The notes beneath the pieces are model-generated. The model was not told the origin of the DNA. It was given only the letters and a program-made list of their open reading frames with translations, and ran no database searches. A stretch of 64,000 bases of DNA from SG8-30 sp963715485 (GTDB lineage: Bacteria; Pseudomonadota; Gammaproteobacteria; Steroidobacterales; Steroidobacteraceae). The stretch spans positions 558,001 through 622,000 of the forward strand of contig OY970244.1 in assembly GCA_963715485.1 (NCBI GenBank). The letters are read 5' to 3'. The translations under genes were made by a program, and so were the position numbers. This document shows positions 33,657 to 42,771 of the stretch, one piece after another (position 1 is the stretch's first letter; the number at the start of each line of letters is the position of its first letter).

Positions 33657-35738
33657 TTCGCCTTCGCTTCGGCCCATTCCGCAGCCTCCTCACCGCGGCC
33701 GGCCATGGTCATGAGCTGCGACATCCTCTGGCGCAGCAAGGGGAATTCCTTGTCCTTGCCGCTGCGTATCAATGACCTGGCATACGCCTGGGCATCGTCA
33801 ACGTAGCGGTCGAGGTCCCTGGCCTGGCCACGCTCCCGTGAGTCCTTGATCAGGTTGCCATAGGCCCTCAGGTTCAGGGCAATCTGGTCCGGATATTCCT
33901 CGGTGACCTCCAGCAGCAGGTCTGTCGCCTTCTCATGTTCCCCCGTCCGGAGATACGCCGTGCCCAGCCAGCCAATGGTCTCGGCGATCTTCGCTTCATC
34001 ACCCCTGGTGTAGTCGAGGGACCGCTCGAGATACGGGATCGCCTCGCGCCACTTGCCCTCCTTGCTCATGGCCTCGGCGATCTTCATGTAGCTTTCGCGA
34101 TTGTGCGGGTAGAGTTCGATGATCTGGTTCAGGTGGTAATACATCGCGCCCGGATTGCCCACGCGCTCGTTCAGGACCGCCAGTTCGAAATGAACCTTCC
34201 AGTCGGCAAGACCTGAATCTGCCACCTCCCGGCGCCTCTGCAGGACTTCTGCCGAAGAGCCGACTTCCGTGATCACGCCCTGCAATCTCTCGTCGAGAGA
34301 TTGCAGGAGTCCGGCGTAATTGCTCTGCCCGGGAAACGGCGGACGCTGGGCCATGTTTTGCAGGTTCCTGATTTCCGTGATGGTGTCGAAATTCGGGAAC
34401 CCGACTCTCCGGGCGACTTCGGCGCCTGGCAGGGGCTGGTAGGCATCGGCCCCGGTCAGGCTGCTCATGATCGAGCGGGAGATCCCTGACGCAATGAGAT
34501 CGTTGCCGGCGAAATCGTAGTGAACGTGCTCGAGAAGCAGGTTCCAGCCCGGCTGGAATGGCTGGCTGGCCTGCTCCGCAGCAGCGGCGCTATCCACGAA
34601 GCTGACCACGTCATCGCCGATGCGAGCGGCAACCTGCTGGATGACCTGGTTTATTCTCGTGTCGGCCCGGAATCGCAATGCGTCGAGGTCCAGCGCGCGC
34701 TGGTAGTGGGTCCTGGCCTGTTGAAACTGGCTGGCATTTTCGAGCGCCGTGGCGAGCCGGAAGTGGGTATCGGCGTGGTCAGGATCAATGGCCAGTGCCG
34801 CCTGATAGCTTGCAATGGCGCCATCCCAGTCCTCTTGATCAGAACTCTGGAGCTCCCTTGCGAGACAGTTCGCGCCATTGATCCAGCAGGTCAGTCGAGA
34901 GGTCCCGCCGGTGAACGGACAGGAAAGGTGCGGAGTGCCGCAGGTTGACCGGCACGGAGGACAGCACCACGTGGATGCCCTTGTCGTGAAGCGTCTGGAT
35001 GATGCTGACGAGGTTGTCCTCGTAGTGCTCATAGACACCCTTCATACGAGGGTCATCGTGAGGCACGCCATGCTCGGCGAACATCTGCATGCCTTCCCAC
35101 TTCAGGTCCTGCTGCGCATCGGTCGGCCTGACCTTCAGGATGAGGCTGTCCAGGGCCTGCCAGATCCTCGTGCGCTTGAGGGCCTGGATGCCCCGGATCA
35201 GGTTGATGCTCTCCAGGAAGTTCTGGTTGAAGGTGCCGGGACCGTACGGCCCAACCACCTCGTTGTTGCCCATCAGGATGACGGCAAAGTCAGCGGAGTC
35301 GTCCGGGATCGACTTCGCAACGGCGTAGACGACATGGGAATTGACCGACGTCATGGCCGTGTTGATGACCTCGATCTTCCGCGAAGGCAGCGCGGCTCGA
35401 AGCTGGGCCGCCAGCAGCCGGTCGAGGCCGTGGTTCTTGTGGGGGAAGCCCTGGGCTGCAGAGCCCCCCAGGATGTAGACCCTGAGCAGGTCGGGGCTGC
35501 GCTCTTCGGCGAAGGTATTTTCCAGCGGACCGATGTTCAGCGACGGAGGATAGAACTGGTCGGCGAAGTCGGGATTTTCCTGGTAATGAGGCCGGCCGTC
35601 GATGTCGATCCTGTGGAAGTAGTCGAACGACTTCCCGACCCCAAGCGCCGTGAGGCCCAGCTCGAGCAGAACGAAGAAGAGCAGGGGGACGACAAGGACC
35701 GAAATGACCGTGAAGACGGTGTTCTTGACGTTGGGCAC
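33653..35738 (-). pseudogene. SGNH-fold plus TPR membrane-anchored protein, one frame change
   Basis: Read as one product of about 694 residues. It has an N-terminal membrane anchor (VISVLVVPLLFFVLLELGL), then an SGNH/GDSL-like domain with VYILGGSAAQGFP (Ser), ILMGNNEVVGPYG (Asn) and SSVPVNLRHSAPF, then TPR repeats from about residue 300 (DWDGAIASYQAALAIDPDHA) to the end (GRGEEAAEWAEAKA). A single base change near 34865-34875 joins SGNH and TPR parts. This is the only frame break between about 9 and 42 kb. Start taken at the GTG 35738, preceded by AGAGGA; a GTG six codons upstream is possible. First gene of the carbamoyltransferase cassette. SGNH folds act as esterases or acyltransferases. 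Confidence 0.7.
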
Positions 35739-35950
35739 GGTGCTCGATCCTCTCACGGCCTGCCGGATCCCGTGGACGTCGGGAAGGGCGACTGCAGAAT
35801 CTGGCGAAGCCCAGGCAAGGCTTCAGGGGCGAAAGCGACCGGTATCTTAGGCGTTTCCGCCCGACTTCGTAAGTTCAACCGGGTCCCTTCCGGGCGCACC
35901 GGAGTGGCGTCGGGCCCGGGGCAGGCCAGTCGCTGCCACCCGTGATGAAT

Positions 35951-37438
35951 TCAGGTACCCACGGCGGGACAGTAGCGGTCGACGAATTCCCGGTGTGTCG
36001 GTAGCTGGCCCAGGACGTGGTCGACCTTCTGTCGCTGGAATTGCATGAACCGGCGAAGTTCCTGCTCGCTCATCATGTCCACGATGGGGTGGTAGCTCTT
36101 CGGTTCAATGCCCTGTCCAAGCATGACCTGAATCCAGCTGTTCTCGCGGAAGATGTCCAGCTCGGTCTCGAAGACACGAGCGGTATCCCGGAACAGGTCC
36201 AGGCGATGCCGCAGGCCGTCAGGAATGTCCATCGCACGACAGCGCCGCCAGAACTCGGTGTCCGTTCGCTCGGTCACATGGTAGTGCATGATGATGAAGT
36301 CGCGAATGAAGCGGAACTCGGTGTCCATCTGGCGATTGAACTCTGTCCGGTCCGATTCGACGATGCCGCTGTAGGGGAACATCTGCAGCAGCCGGATCAC
36401 GCCTCGCTGGATCAGGTGAATGCTCGTGGACTCGAGCGGCTCGAGAAAGCCCGCCGCCAGGCCCAGGCCGATGCAGTTGTGGACCCAGTGTTTCACCCGC
36501 TGCCCGGTGCGAAAGCGCAATACCCTGGGTTCTGTAATGACTTCACCATCGAGGTTGCCGAGCAGGGTGTCCCGGGCCTCGTCGTCGCTCATGAAATCAC
36601 TGCAATAGACGAGGCCATTGCCGACCCGCGTCTGCAGGGGAATGCGCCACTGCCAGCCGCTCTCCCTGGCAATGGAGCGCGTATAGGGAACGAGCTCGCC
36701 GGCGGACCTGGTCTGCACCGCGATGGCTCGATCGCAGGGAAGCCAGTGAGTCCAGTCCTCGAATTCGGTACCGAGGGCCTTGCCCAGCAACAGGCTGACA
36801 AGGCCACTGCAGTCGATAAACAGATCCCCTGCCACGACCTGCCCCGACTCGAGGACCACTTCAGAGATGTCACCGGATCCGGTCCGGCGCACCTCGACGA
36901 TCCTGCCCTCGACCCGGGTTACGCCATGCCGTTCCGCAATCCCCCGCAGGTACCTGGCATAACTCGTGGCATCGATATGGTAGGCGTAACTCAGGCCATT
37001 CTCTTTCAGCAGACCGAACCTGTCTGACCTGGCCGCCATCAGCTCGGGGGAGTAGCAACCATAGTCTTCAGCAAAACCCAGGGTCCTGGCCTTCAGCCAG
37101 AAGTGCTGGAAGCCTGCTGCCCAGCAGCCCTGGCCCGTGAACCCAAAGGCGTGGATGTAGTCATGGCCTATGGCACGCCAGTTCTCGAAACGGATGGCCA
37201 GCTTGAAGGTGCCCTGCACCCTCGACAGGAAGTCCGCCTCGTCGATCTTCAGCAGGCGATGCAGCGTCCTGAAAGGAGGTATGGTGGCCTCACCGACGCC
37301 AACCGTGCCGATGGCATCAGACTCCACCAGCACGAGCTTCAGGTTGGCTCCGATCAGCCTGGCGATCGAGGCGGCGGCGGTCCACCCTGCCGTCCCCCCA
37401 CCGACGATGACAACGTTCCGTACCTTTGTGGCTGACAT
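35951..37438 (-). CDS. Flavin-dependent tryptophan-halogenase-like protein 1
   Basis: A 495-residue FADH2-dependent halogenase-fold protein. The FAD-binding VVIVGGGTAGWTAAA is at 9-23. The catalytic lysine of the family is at Lys79 (VQGTFKLAIRFENW), the same number as in PrnA and RebH. GWQWRIP (the GWxWxIP motif) is present, and the FAD-site loop AAGFLEPLESTSIHL follows. It would make hypohalous acid at the flavin and transfer it through Lys79 to halogenate an unknown, probably free or bound, aromatic substrate. No flavin reductase gene is in the window. It is separated by 12 bp from the cupin gene. Such enzymes beside TonB receptors in Xanthomonas-like genomes often have indole-type test substrates; the true substrate is not known. 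Confidence 0.88.
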   Translation of the reverse strand: MSATKVRNVVIVGGGTAGWTAAASIARLIGANLKLVLVESDAIGTVGVGEATIPPFRTLHRLLKIDEADFLSRVQGTFKLAIRFENWRAIGHDYIHAFGFTGQGCWAAGFQHFWLKARTLGFAEDYGCYSPELMAARSDRFGLLKENGLSYAYHIDATSYARYLRGIAERHGVTRVEGRIVEVRRTGSGDISEVVLESGQVVAGDLFIDCSGLVSLLLGKALGTEFEDWTHWLPCDRAIAVQTRSAGELVPYTRSIARESGWQWRIPLQTRVGNGLVYCSDFMSDDEARDTLLGNLDGEVITEPRVLRFRTGQRVKHWVHNCIGLGLAAGFLEPLESTSIHLIQRGVIRLLQMFPYSGIVESDRTEFNRQMDTEFRFIRDFIIMHYHVTERTDTEFWRRCRAMDIPDGLRHRLDLFRDTARVFETELDIFRENSWIQVMLGQGIEPKSYHPIVDMMSEQELRRFMQFQRQKVDHVLGQLPTHREFVDRYCPAVGT

Positions 37439-37450
37439 GGGACTTCCGGC

Positions 37451-38479
37451 CTACAACAGTCTGTCTCTCAGCATCTTGCGGATCTTCCGCGCAATCGGCT
37501 CATCTATTGGATTGAGTACGCCACGCGCGGCTTCCGGTATGTGTTCGAAGTTCCCCGGTTCGGGGTTGAACACGTAGAAATCAAACAGCTCCTGCCACTG
37601 TTTTCTCTGTGCCTCAGGGAGGTCCCGAAGGCCCAGTATCGCATGCTGCAGCACGCTCAATGGCGGCCCCATGTAGGAAGGTGAACTGCGCCACCAGTAA
37701 TTGACCAGGACGTTGAAGTCATCCAGCGCCTCCATGTGATGCCACCACATGCTGGGGACGATGATGGCATCCCCGGGTTCCAGCACCGACATCCGGGCGG
37801 CCTTGACCGCCTCGCGGAACTTCGGGAATCGCCCGTAATCGGGCGCATGAAAGTCCACCAGGCTGATCGGCTGTCCTGCCGGCGTGAAGTCCAGCGGCCC
37901 GACGTAAAGATTCGTCAACTGCTCCGGCGGGAACAAGATGACTCGACGATTCCCGGCGACGACGCAGGCAATATTGGAAGGGAAGTCGTAGTGTGCCGAT
38001 ACCCGGCTCTGGTTGCCGATCCAGATGCTGGCGAGCGGCCCCAGGTGGCGAATCGGAAGGTCGTTCTGGTCCCGGAATCCCGGCAGCCAGTGATCGACGT
38101 TGGTCGAGCCGATGTAAAGTGAAGGTGGTGAAGGCAGGTCGACATGGGACCGGACCTGCTGGACGGCTGCCGCCAGCGCCATCCGCCGATACTCGAAATT
38201 GAAGCCGGTCATGTCCTCGTTGTAGAAGATCCGTCCGGCGGCCTCGGGCGGCGCGTAGAGGGCGGTGACCACGTTGCCCGAGTCGAAACCCTGCAGGTAC
38301 TCGATCAGCCGGTCCGCGGACTCGAGGCCATGCCTGACCGCGGGCCAGTCCGAGGCCAGCCCGCGCAGGACCAGCGGCTGGTCAGACGCCAGCAGGTCGT
38401 CCGTGAGATCCGCGGCGGTGAGGCCGCTCGTCTCTGCAATGGCCGCGCTGATCTCGTTCAGGACGTGCTGCCCGGTCAT
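37451..38479 (-). CDS. Cupin-like (JmjC/Cupin_8) dioxygenase-type protein
   Basis: A 342-residue protein of the Cupin_8/JmjC-type 2-oxoglutarate/Fe(II) oxygenase group. The beta-barrel core has a possible iron-binding HxD (SAHYDFPSNIACVVAG) and a later IVPSMWWHHMEALDDFNV that supplies His, followed by a basic binding residue region. Such genes co-occur with SapC and tryptophan-halogenase genes. It may hydroxylate an amino acid or peptide; no substrate is known. The start ATG overlaps the SapC stop by ATGA (38476-38479), so it is coupled. Confidence high for fold. Confidence 0.85.
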   Translation of the reverse strand: MTGQHVLNEISAAIAETSGLTAADLTDDLLASDQPLVLRGLASDWPAVRHGLESADRLIEYLQGFDSGNVVTALYAPPEAAGRIFYNEDMTGFNFEYRRMALAAAVQQVRSHVDLPSPPSLYIGSTNVDHWLPGFRDQNDLPIRHLGPLASIWIGNQSRVSAHYDFPSNIACVVAGNRRVILFPPEQLTNLYVGPLDFTPAGQPISLVDFHAPDYGRFPKFREAVKAARMSVLEPGDAIIVPSMWWHHMEALDDFNVLVNYWWRSSPSYMGPPLSVLQHAILGLRDLPEAQRKQWQELFDFYVFNPEPGNFEHIPEAARGVLNPIDEPIARKIRKMLRDRLL

Positions 38480-39213
38480 GGGGTCACCCCGGCCTCCTGC
38501 TGCGCCCGCAGCCGGTTGCGTCTTTCGATCAGGTCGCGCACCCGGGACAGCGAGGCGACCGCCATGAACACGGGCTGCAGGTAGCCGGCCTCGTTCAGCG
38601 ACTCGAGCACGTCTCCCTTCAGCTGATAGAGACGCTCTTCCGCGATGCAGTAGTAGCCCTGCAGGGTCTTCTTGCCGCCATCAGCAAAGGCAAGGTCCAG
38701 GACGACCTGTACCAGCAGCTGGTGCTTCAGCAGGGCGTCGATGAATCCGCTGCCGTGTTGCAGTCCGCGATGCAGTTTGTCCAGCAGCCCGATCTTCTGG
38801 TTCAGGAACTCCGACGGCTCGCCCTGGCTGTCAAACAAGGCCTCGCCCTCATCCTGGCTGACTCGCGGGTGATCGAGGTCCAGTGAAACCACCGGCGGTT
38901 TCCCGCCGCTCTCCTTGCTGGTGGCGATCAGGAACGGCTGGCGTTGCACCATGACGGGAACATAGGTCGCGTCCCAATGAGTGTCCTGCAGGAACAGGTT
39001 CTGGCCGGTCTCCAGGCCCAGCATGGCGGCGGCGACGAAACCACCCGTGTTCGGGTCCTTGGTGAACAGGATGGGGTAACAGCCCTGGATGTCCCGGAAC
39101 TCCATCGGGTAGGTCATCACGGACATGACCGCATCGCCCAGTGCCGCGCCGTAGCCCGTCCTGATGCGCAGTTGCCGGTGCTTTGTCCTGTCCAGCATCT
39201 CGTACTGACTCAT
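38476..39213 (-). CDS. SapC family protein
   Basis: A 245-residue protein of the SapC family. It begins MLDRTKHRQLRIRTGYGAAL, then YPMEFRDIQGCYPILFTKDP, the typical FVAAAMLGLETGQNLFL, and a later LNQKIGLLDKLHRGL; no signal peptide. The name derives from a Campylobacter S-layer-associated gene, and the function is unknown. In many Xanthomonas-, Caulobacter- and Alteromonas-type genomes SapC genes lie with halogenase, cupin and TonB receptor genes, as here. Followed directly by the cupin gene and preceded (28 bp) by halogenase 2. Confidence 0.85.
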   Translation of the reverse strand: MSQYEMLDRTKHRQLRIRTGYGAALGDAVMSVMTYPMEFRDIQGCYPILFTKDPNTGGFVAAAMLGLETGQNLFLQDTHWDATYVPVMVQRQPFLIATSKESGGKPPVVSLDLDHPRVSQDEGEALFDSQGEPSEFLNQKIGLLDKLHRGLQHGSGFIDALLKHQLLVQVVLDLAFADGGKKTLQGYYCIAEERLYQLKGDVLESLNEAGYLQPVFMAVASLSRVRDLIERRNRLRAQQEAGVTP

Positions 39214-39241
39214 GAGCGCACCCCGGGTGACGACCCGCCGT

Positions 39242-40804
39242 TCATAGCTTCTGGAATCCGAATTGCTTCACTTTGTCCAGCAATTCCCTGTTGCCTGGCA
39301 GGGCCTGCCGAAGATGTGCCGCCCGGACAGCGTTCTTGCGGAACAGGTCCGATGCCTGAGGTTGCTGCTGCCTGTAAGACGAGGACTGGCGGAGCATGGT
39401 CTCGAATCCCATGCCATAAAGGATGTACTGATAGCTGGCGGTGGGAAACAGGTCATCGACGGCTCCTGCATCCTGATGCCAGGGACTGCGGTGGCGCCAC
39501 AGCAGGAGCCGTTCGCTGAGCTCCTCGGGGATGGACGTGGCAGCGCGGTTGTCGCGCCAATAGGGAGAGTCAGTGCGCGAACCGAGGACATAGTGCAGTT
39601 TGAGGAACTCGATGATCTGGTTCCAGTGACGCAGGAATTTCCGGTTGTAACGCCTGGCGACGATATCCATGACTTCCCGTGTCGGGGGCAGCTGGTCCGC
39701 GATCATGCCCGCAGCCAGTTCAATCATCACCAGCGCCGAGGCTTCGAGAGGTTCGATGAAGCCTGACGACATGCCAATGGCAACACAGTTCCTGTGCCAG
39801 AACTCCCGCCGATGGCCGGGCTGAAAGCGGATCTTGCGCGGCACGACGCTGGCCGCGGCCTTGTCGCCGGCAACCTCCCTGATATAGGCCAGCAGCTGGG
39901 CGGTCGCCTCGTCCTCCGAGATATGGGCACTCGAGTAGACGTGGCCGGTACCACGACGCGTAGGCAGGCCGATGTCCCAGATCCACCCCGCGGCCTGCGC
40001 AGTCGACTGCGTGCAGGACTGGATCGCCTGGTCTTCTCTCGCGTATGGCACCTGTGCTGCCAGGGCCGTGTCGTTGAAAAGATGCGCCTGCCGTGACTGG
40101 AATGGAACCTTGAAGTGCTCACCCAGCAGCAGGCTGCTCGTACCGGTACAGTCGATGAACAGGTCGCCGGCTATTTCACCGGCACGGTCGGTCGTGACTG
40201 ACCGGATGTCTCCGTCCTCCGCCGCATTGATCTGCGACACATTCGCACTGATGTGCCTTACACCGAGTTGCCCGGTGCAGTGCCGACGAAGCAGGTCGGC
40301 GAACTTTCCTGCATCGAGGTGATAGCCATAGTTCACAACAAAGGCGTATTCCGGTGTCGTGATCTGCTTGGGGGCGAGGCAGTCGGCAAATAGTGCAGTC
40401 TGCGGTGTCACGGCATCCGCAAACGGCGGTGCGTTGGTCAGCGCCAGCCAATGAGGTGCGAGGTTGGTCTCGGCGTAACCTGTCGGGACGGTAAATGGAT
40501 GGCAGTAAGTGTCCCCGGTGCCCGTCTGCCAGTTGCGGAAGAAGGTGCCCTGCTTGAAGCTGGCATCACACTCCCGGATGAAGTCGGTCTCGGACAGCCC
40601 GATGCGCCGGAGGGTCTCCCGCATGGATGGCCAGGTGCCTTCACCCACGCCGATGGTCGGTACATCCGGTGACTCTATGAGCAACACTTCGATCGGCTGA
40701 CCGGCCTGTGGGTCGATGCGATGCTCAGCCGCAATGACTCCGGCAGACAGCCAGCCGGCGGAGCCTCCACCCACTATGATTATCCTGGAAATCCGGTCTT
40801 CCAT
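39242..40804 (-). CDS. Flavin-dependent tryptophan-halogenase-like protein 2
   Basis: A 520-residue paralogue of the other halogenase-like protein, clearly divergent. It shows the FAD motif RIIIVGGGSAGWLSAGV, a lysine in CDASFKQGTFFRNW (Lys84, equal to the catalytic Lys), and FIEPLEASALVMIELAA. The GWxWxIP motif reads GWIWDIGLPT, so the proline is replaced by glycine and the motif is altered. This could mean changed geometry near the flavin. Start taken at MEDRISR (40804); an ATG seven codons upstream is possible. First gene of the halogenase/SapC/cupin/halogenase run; a divergence in function from halogenase 1 is inferred. Confidence 0.85.
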   Translation of the reverse strand: MEDRISRIIIVGGGSAGWLSAGVIAAEHRIDPQAGQPIEVLLIESPDVPTIGVGEGTWPSMRETLRRIGLSETDFIRECDASFKQGTFFRNWQTGTGDTYCHPFTVPTGYAETNLAPHWLALTNAPPFADAVTPQTALFADCLAPKQITTPEYAFVVNYGYHLDAGKFADLLRRHCTGQLGVRHISANVSQINAAEDGDIRSVTTDRAGEIAGDLFIDCTGTSSLLLGEHFKVPFQSRQAHLFNDTALAAQVPYAREDQAIQSCTQSTAQAAGWIWDIGLPTRRGTGHVYSSAHISEDEATAQLLAYIREVAGDKAAASVVPRKIRFQPGHRREFWHRNCVAIGMSSGFIEPLEASALVMIELAAGMIADQLPPTREVMDIVARRYNRKFLRHWNQIIEFLKLHYVLGSRTDSPYWRDNRAATSIPEELSERLLLWRHRSPWHQDAGAVDDLFPTASYQYILYGMGFETMLRQSSSYRQQQPQASDLFRKNAVRAAHLRQALPGNRELLDKVKQFGFQKL

Positions 40805-40983
40805 GTTCCGGCCAGTATCCCACATGACCGCAGCCTGATCGCGCGCCCGATGTCTCCCCGGTCCGATTCCTGACCTCTCCTCGCAAGCTCATTGACGTTG
40901 AGGCATTCATCGCGGAACCAGCGGTTCATCGACCACTAGTGCAGGGCGATGTGACCTTCGGGGAGGGGGCGTATTCCTCGAGC

Positions 40984-41048
40984 GGGGGCAGACCCTTCGC
41001 GGGGACTGTCCCCGAAGGGGACTGTCCCCTCTCGAAGGGTTTGCCCCC
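40984..41048. repeat. Large inverted repeat with nested GGGGACTGTCCCC palindromes
   Basis: GGGGGCAGACCCTTCG (40984-40999) pairs over 16 bases (one G-T type change) with CGAAGGGTTTGCCCCC (41033-41048). Inside are two copies of GGGGACTGTCCCC, at 41001-41013 and 41017-41029. It lies directly after the aldo/keto reductase stop. No T run follows on the minus strand, so it looks like a REP-type extragenic element and not a simple terminator. Confidence 0.65.
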
Positions 41049-42046
41049 TACCAGGCGTAGGCCCCAGGCGCCTCGCCGCCCGGTCCCGGGAAGATCTCGT
41101 CGAGGCGCTTGAGCACGTCCGCGGCGAGCACGATCTCGGTGGCGCGGACGGCGCCCTCGAGCTGCTCCACGGTGCGCGGGCCGATGATCGGCGCGGTGAC
41201 CACGGGGTTGTGCAGCAGCCAGGCCAGCGCCACGGCGCCGGGTTCCTCTCCCAGCTCGCGGCAGAGTGACTCGTACTGCTCGAGCTTCGCGCGATGCTTC
41301 TCGACCTGCTTCACGAATCCCTCGTCCGCGCGCCGCCCGGCCTGCAGCTTGCCCAGCGCGCCGCCCAGCAGGCCGCCTGCCAGCGGGCTCCAGGGAATCA
41401 GCCCCAGACCGTAATGCCGGCACGCCGGGATGACCTCGAGCTCGATCGTGCGGGCATTGAGGTTGTACAGGCTCTGCTCGCTCACCAGCCCGCTGAGGCC
41501 GCGCCGCGCGGCCTCCTGGCAGGCCGTCGCGATGTCCCATCCCGCGAAGTTGCTCGACCCGACGTAGGCGACCTTGCCCTGCCCGACCAGGGCATTGAAC
41601 GCCTGCCAGGCCTCGTCCCAGGGACAGGCGCGGTCGATGTGATGCATCTGGTACAGGTCGATCCAGTCGGTCTGCATGCGCCTGAGGCTGCCCTCGCAGT
41701 GTTTCCTGATCTTGATCGCGGACAGGCTGCGGCCGTCGGTGTTCGGCTCGGGCAGGTTCTCCTTGCGGGTCACCGGGTTGTACACCTTGGTGGCCAGCAC
41801 CACGGCGTCGCGGCGTCCGCCGCCCTGTGCGAGCCAGCGCCCGATGATCTCCTCGGTCGTGCCGTGCTGGACCGTCCAGCCGTAGACGTCCGCGGTGTCG
41901 AAGAAGTTGATCCCCAGTTCCAGGGCCCGGTCCATGATCCGGAAGCTCTCGGCCTCGTCGGTGACCCAGCCGAAGTTCATCGTGCCGAGGCAGAGGTTGC
42001 TGACGAGTGCGCCGTGCGCGCCGAGGCGCTTGTGCTGGACAGGCAT
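41048..42046 (-). CDS. Aldo/keto reductase
   Basis: A 332-residue NADPH-dependent aldo/keto reductase with the (beta/alpha)8 barrel. It has GINFFDTADVYG (Asp and Tyr of the catalytic tetrad), AVVLATKVYNP (Lys), IDLYQMHHIDRACPW (His), GSSNFAGWD, SEQSLYNLNARTIE, and the NADPH-binding IPWSPLAGGLLGG and APIIGPRTVEQLEGA. The sequence is of the general oxidoreductase type related to YhdN/PhdYeFE-like proteins; the natural substrate is unknown. Ends with EAPGAYAW. Isolated from the RND operon by about 110 bp. Start MPVQHKRLGAHGALVSN. Confidence 0.9.
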   Translation of the reverse strand: MPVQHKRLGAHGALVSNLCLGTMNFGWVTDEAESFRIMDRALELGINFFDTADVYGWTVQHGTTEEIIGRWLAQGGGRRDAVVLATKVYNPVTRKENLPEPNTDGRSLSAIKIRKHCEGSLRRMQTDWIDLYQMHHIDRACPWDEAWQAFNALVGQGKVAYVGSSNFAGWDIATACQEAARRGLSGLVSEQSLYNLNARTIELEVIPACRHYGLGLIPWSPLAGGLLGGALGKLQAGRRADEGFVKQVEKHRAKLEQYESLCRELGEEPGAVALAWLLHNPVVTAPIIGPRTVEQLEGAVRATEIVLAADVLKRLDEIFPGPGGEAPGAYAW

Positions 42047-42155
42047 GGGTGGGTCTTCTCCCTGTTGTGGTGCGGGCCGGCGTCGCCGGCCGCTTCCCCT
42101 GCATTCTAGGTGCCGGCGCGCCGGGAGGCGAACCGATTCACGGAAGGCGCGCTCC

Positions 42156-42771
42156 TCAGCCGGCCTGCAGCCCCCGCACGAAATCCTCGATCGCCCGGCG
42201 CACCAGCGCAGGATCGAGTCCGGGGTTGCGCACCGCGTTCACCGCGAGGCCGCGGGCGAAGGACTGCAGCATCACCGCGCGCGCGGCGAGCCTTGTCGGC
42301 GGGCAGCCCGAGGCCGCCTTGCTCCCGGGGCCGTGCGACCCAGGCCTTCAGGTCCTCGTGCAGCTGGGCGTCCGCGGCCCGCACTGCGGCGGCGACCTGC
42401 GGGTCGCGGGTGCCCTCGGCGCTCATCTCGAGGTAGAGCGCGGCGTTCATCACCGACGGGTCGCGCGCCTGCCAGCCGCGGAACAGCGCGAACAGGTCGG
42501 CGGCAAGGTCCGAGGCGGGCTTCTGCCGCGACAGCGACTCGTGCGCGTCCGCCAGCTGCCGCTCGATGATGGCCAGCACGATCGCGCTCTTGTTCTCGAA
42601 GTAGCGGTACATGAGGCCGGCGCTCATGCCGGCGGTCTCGGCGATGCTCGCCATGCTGGCGGCGTGGAAGCCGCTCTCGATGAAGCACTTCTGCGCCGCG
42701 CCCAGGATACGCTCGCGCTGCGCCTCGGCCCGCGTGCCCTCGACCGAGGGGATATCCTGTTGCGCACTCAT
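42156..42771 (-). pseudogene. TetR-family regulator of RND pump, one frame change
   Basis: About 204 residues. The N-terminal DNA-binding domain has AQRERILGAAQKCFIESGFH and GMSAGLMYRYFENKSAIVLA; the helical effector domain then runs to EDFVRGLQAG at the C-terminus. The frame changes in a GCCGCGCGCGCGG run near 42290. Its ATG overlaps the RND transporter stop (ATGA at 42768-42771), so it is the last gene of the pump operon. It is the likely binder of the palindrome at 47153-47168. The 42156 stop is that of the restored frame. Confidence 0.8.
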
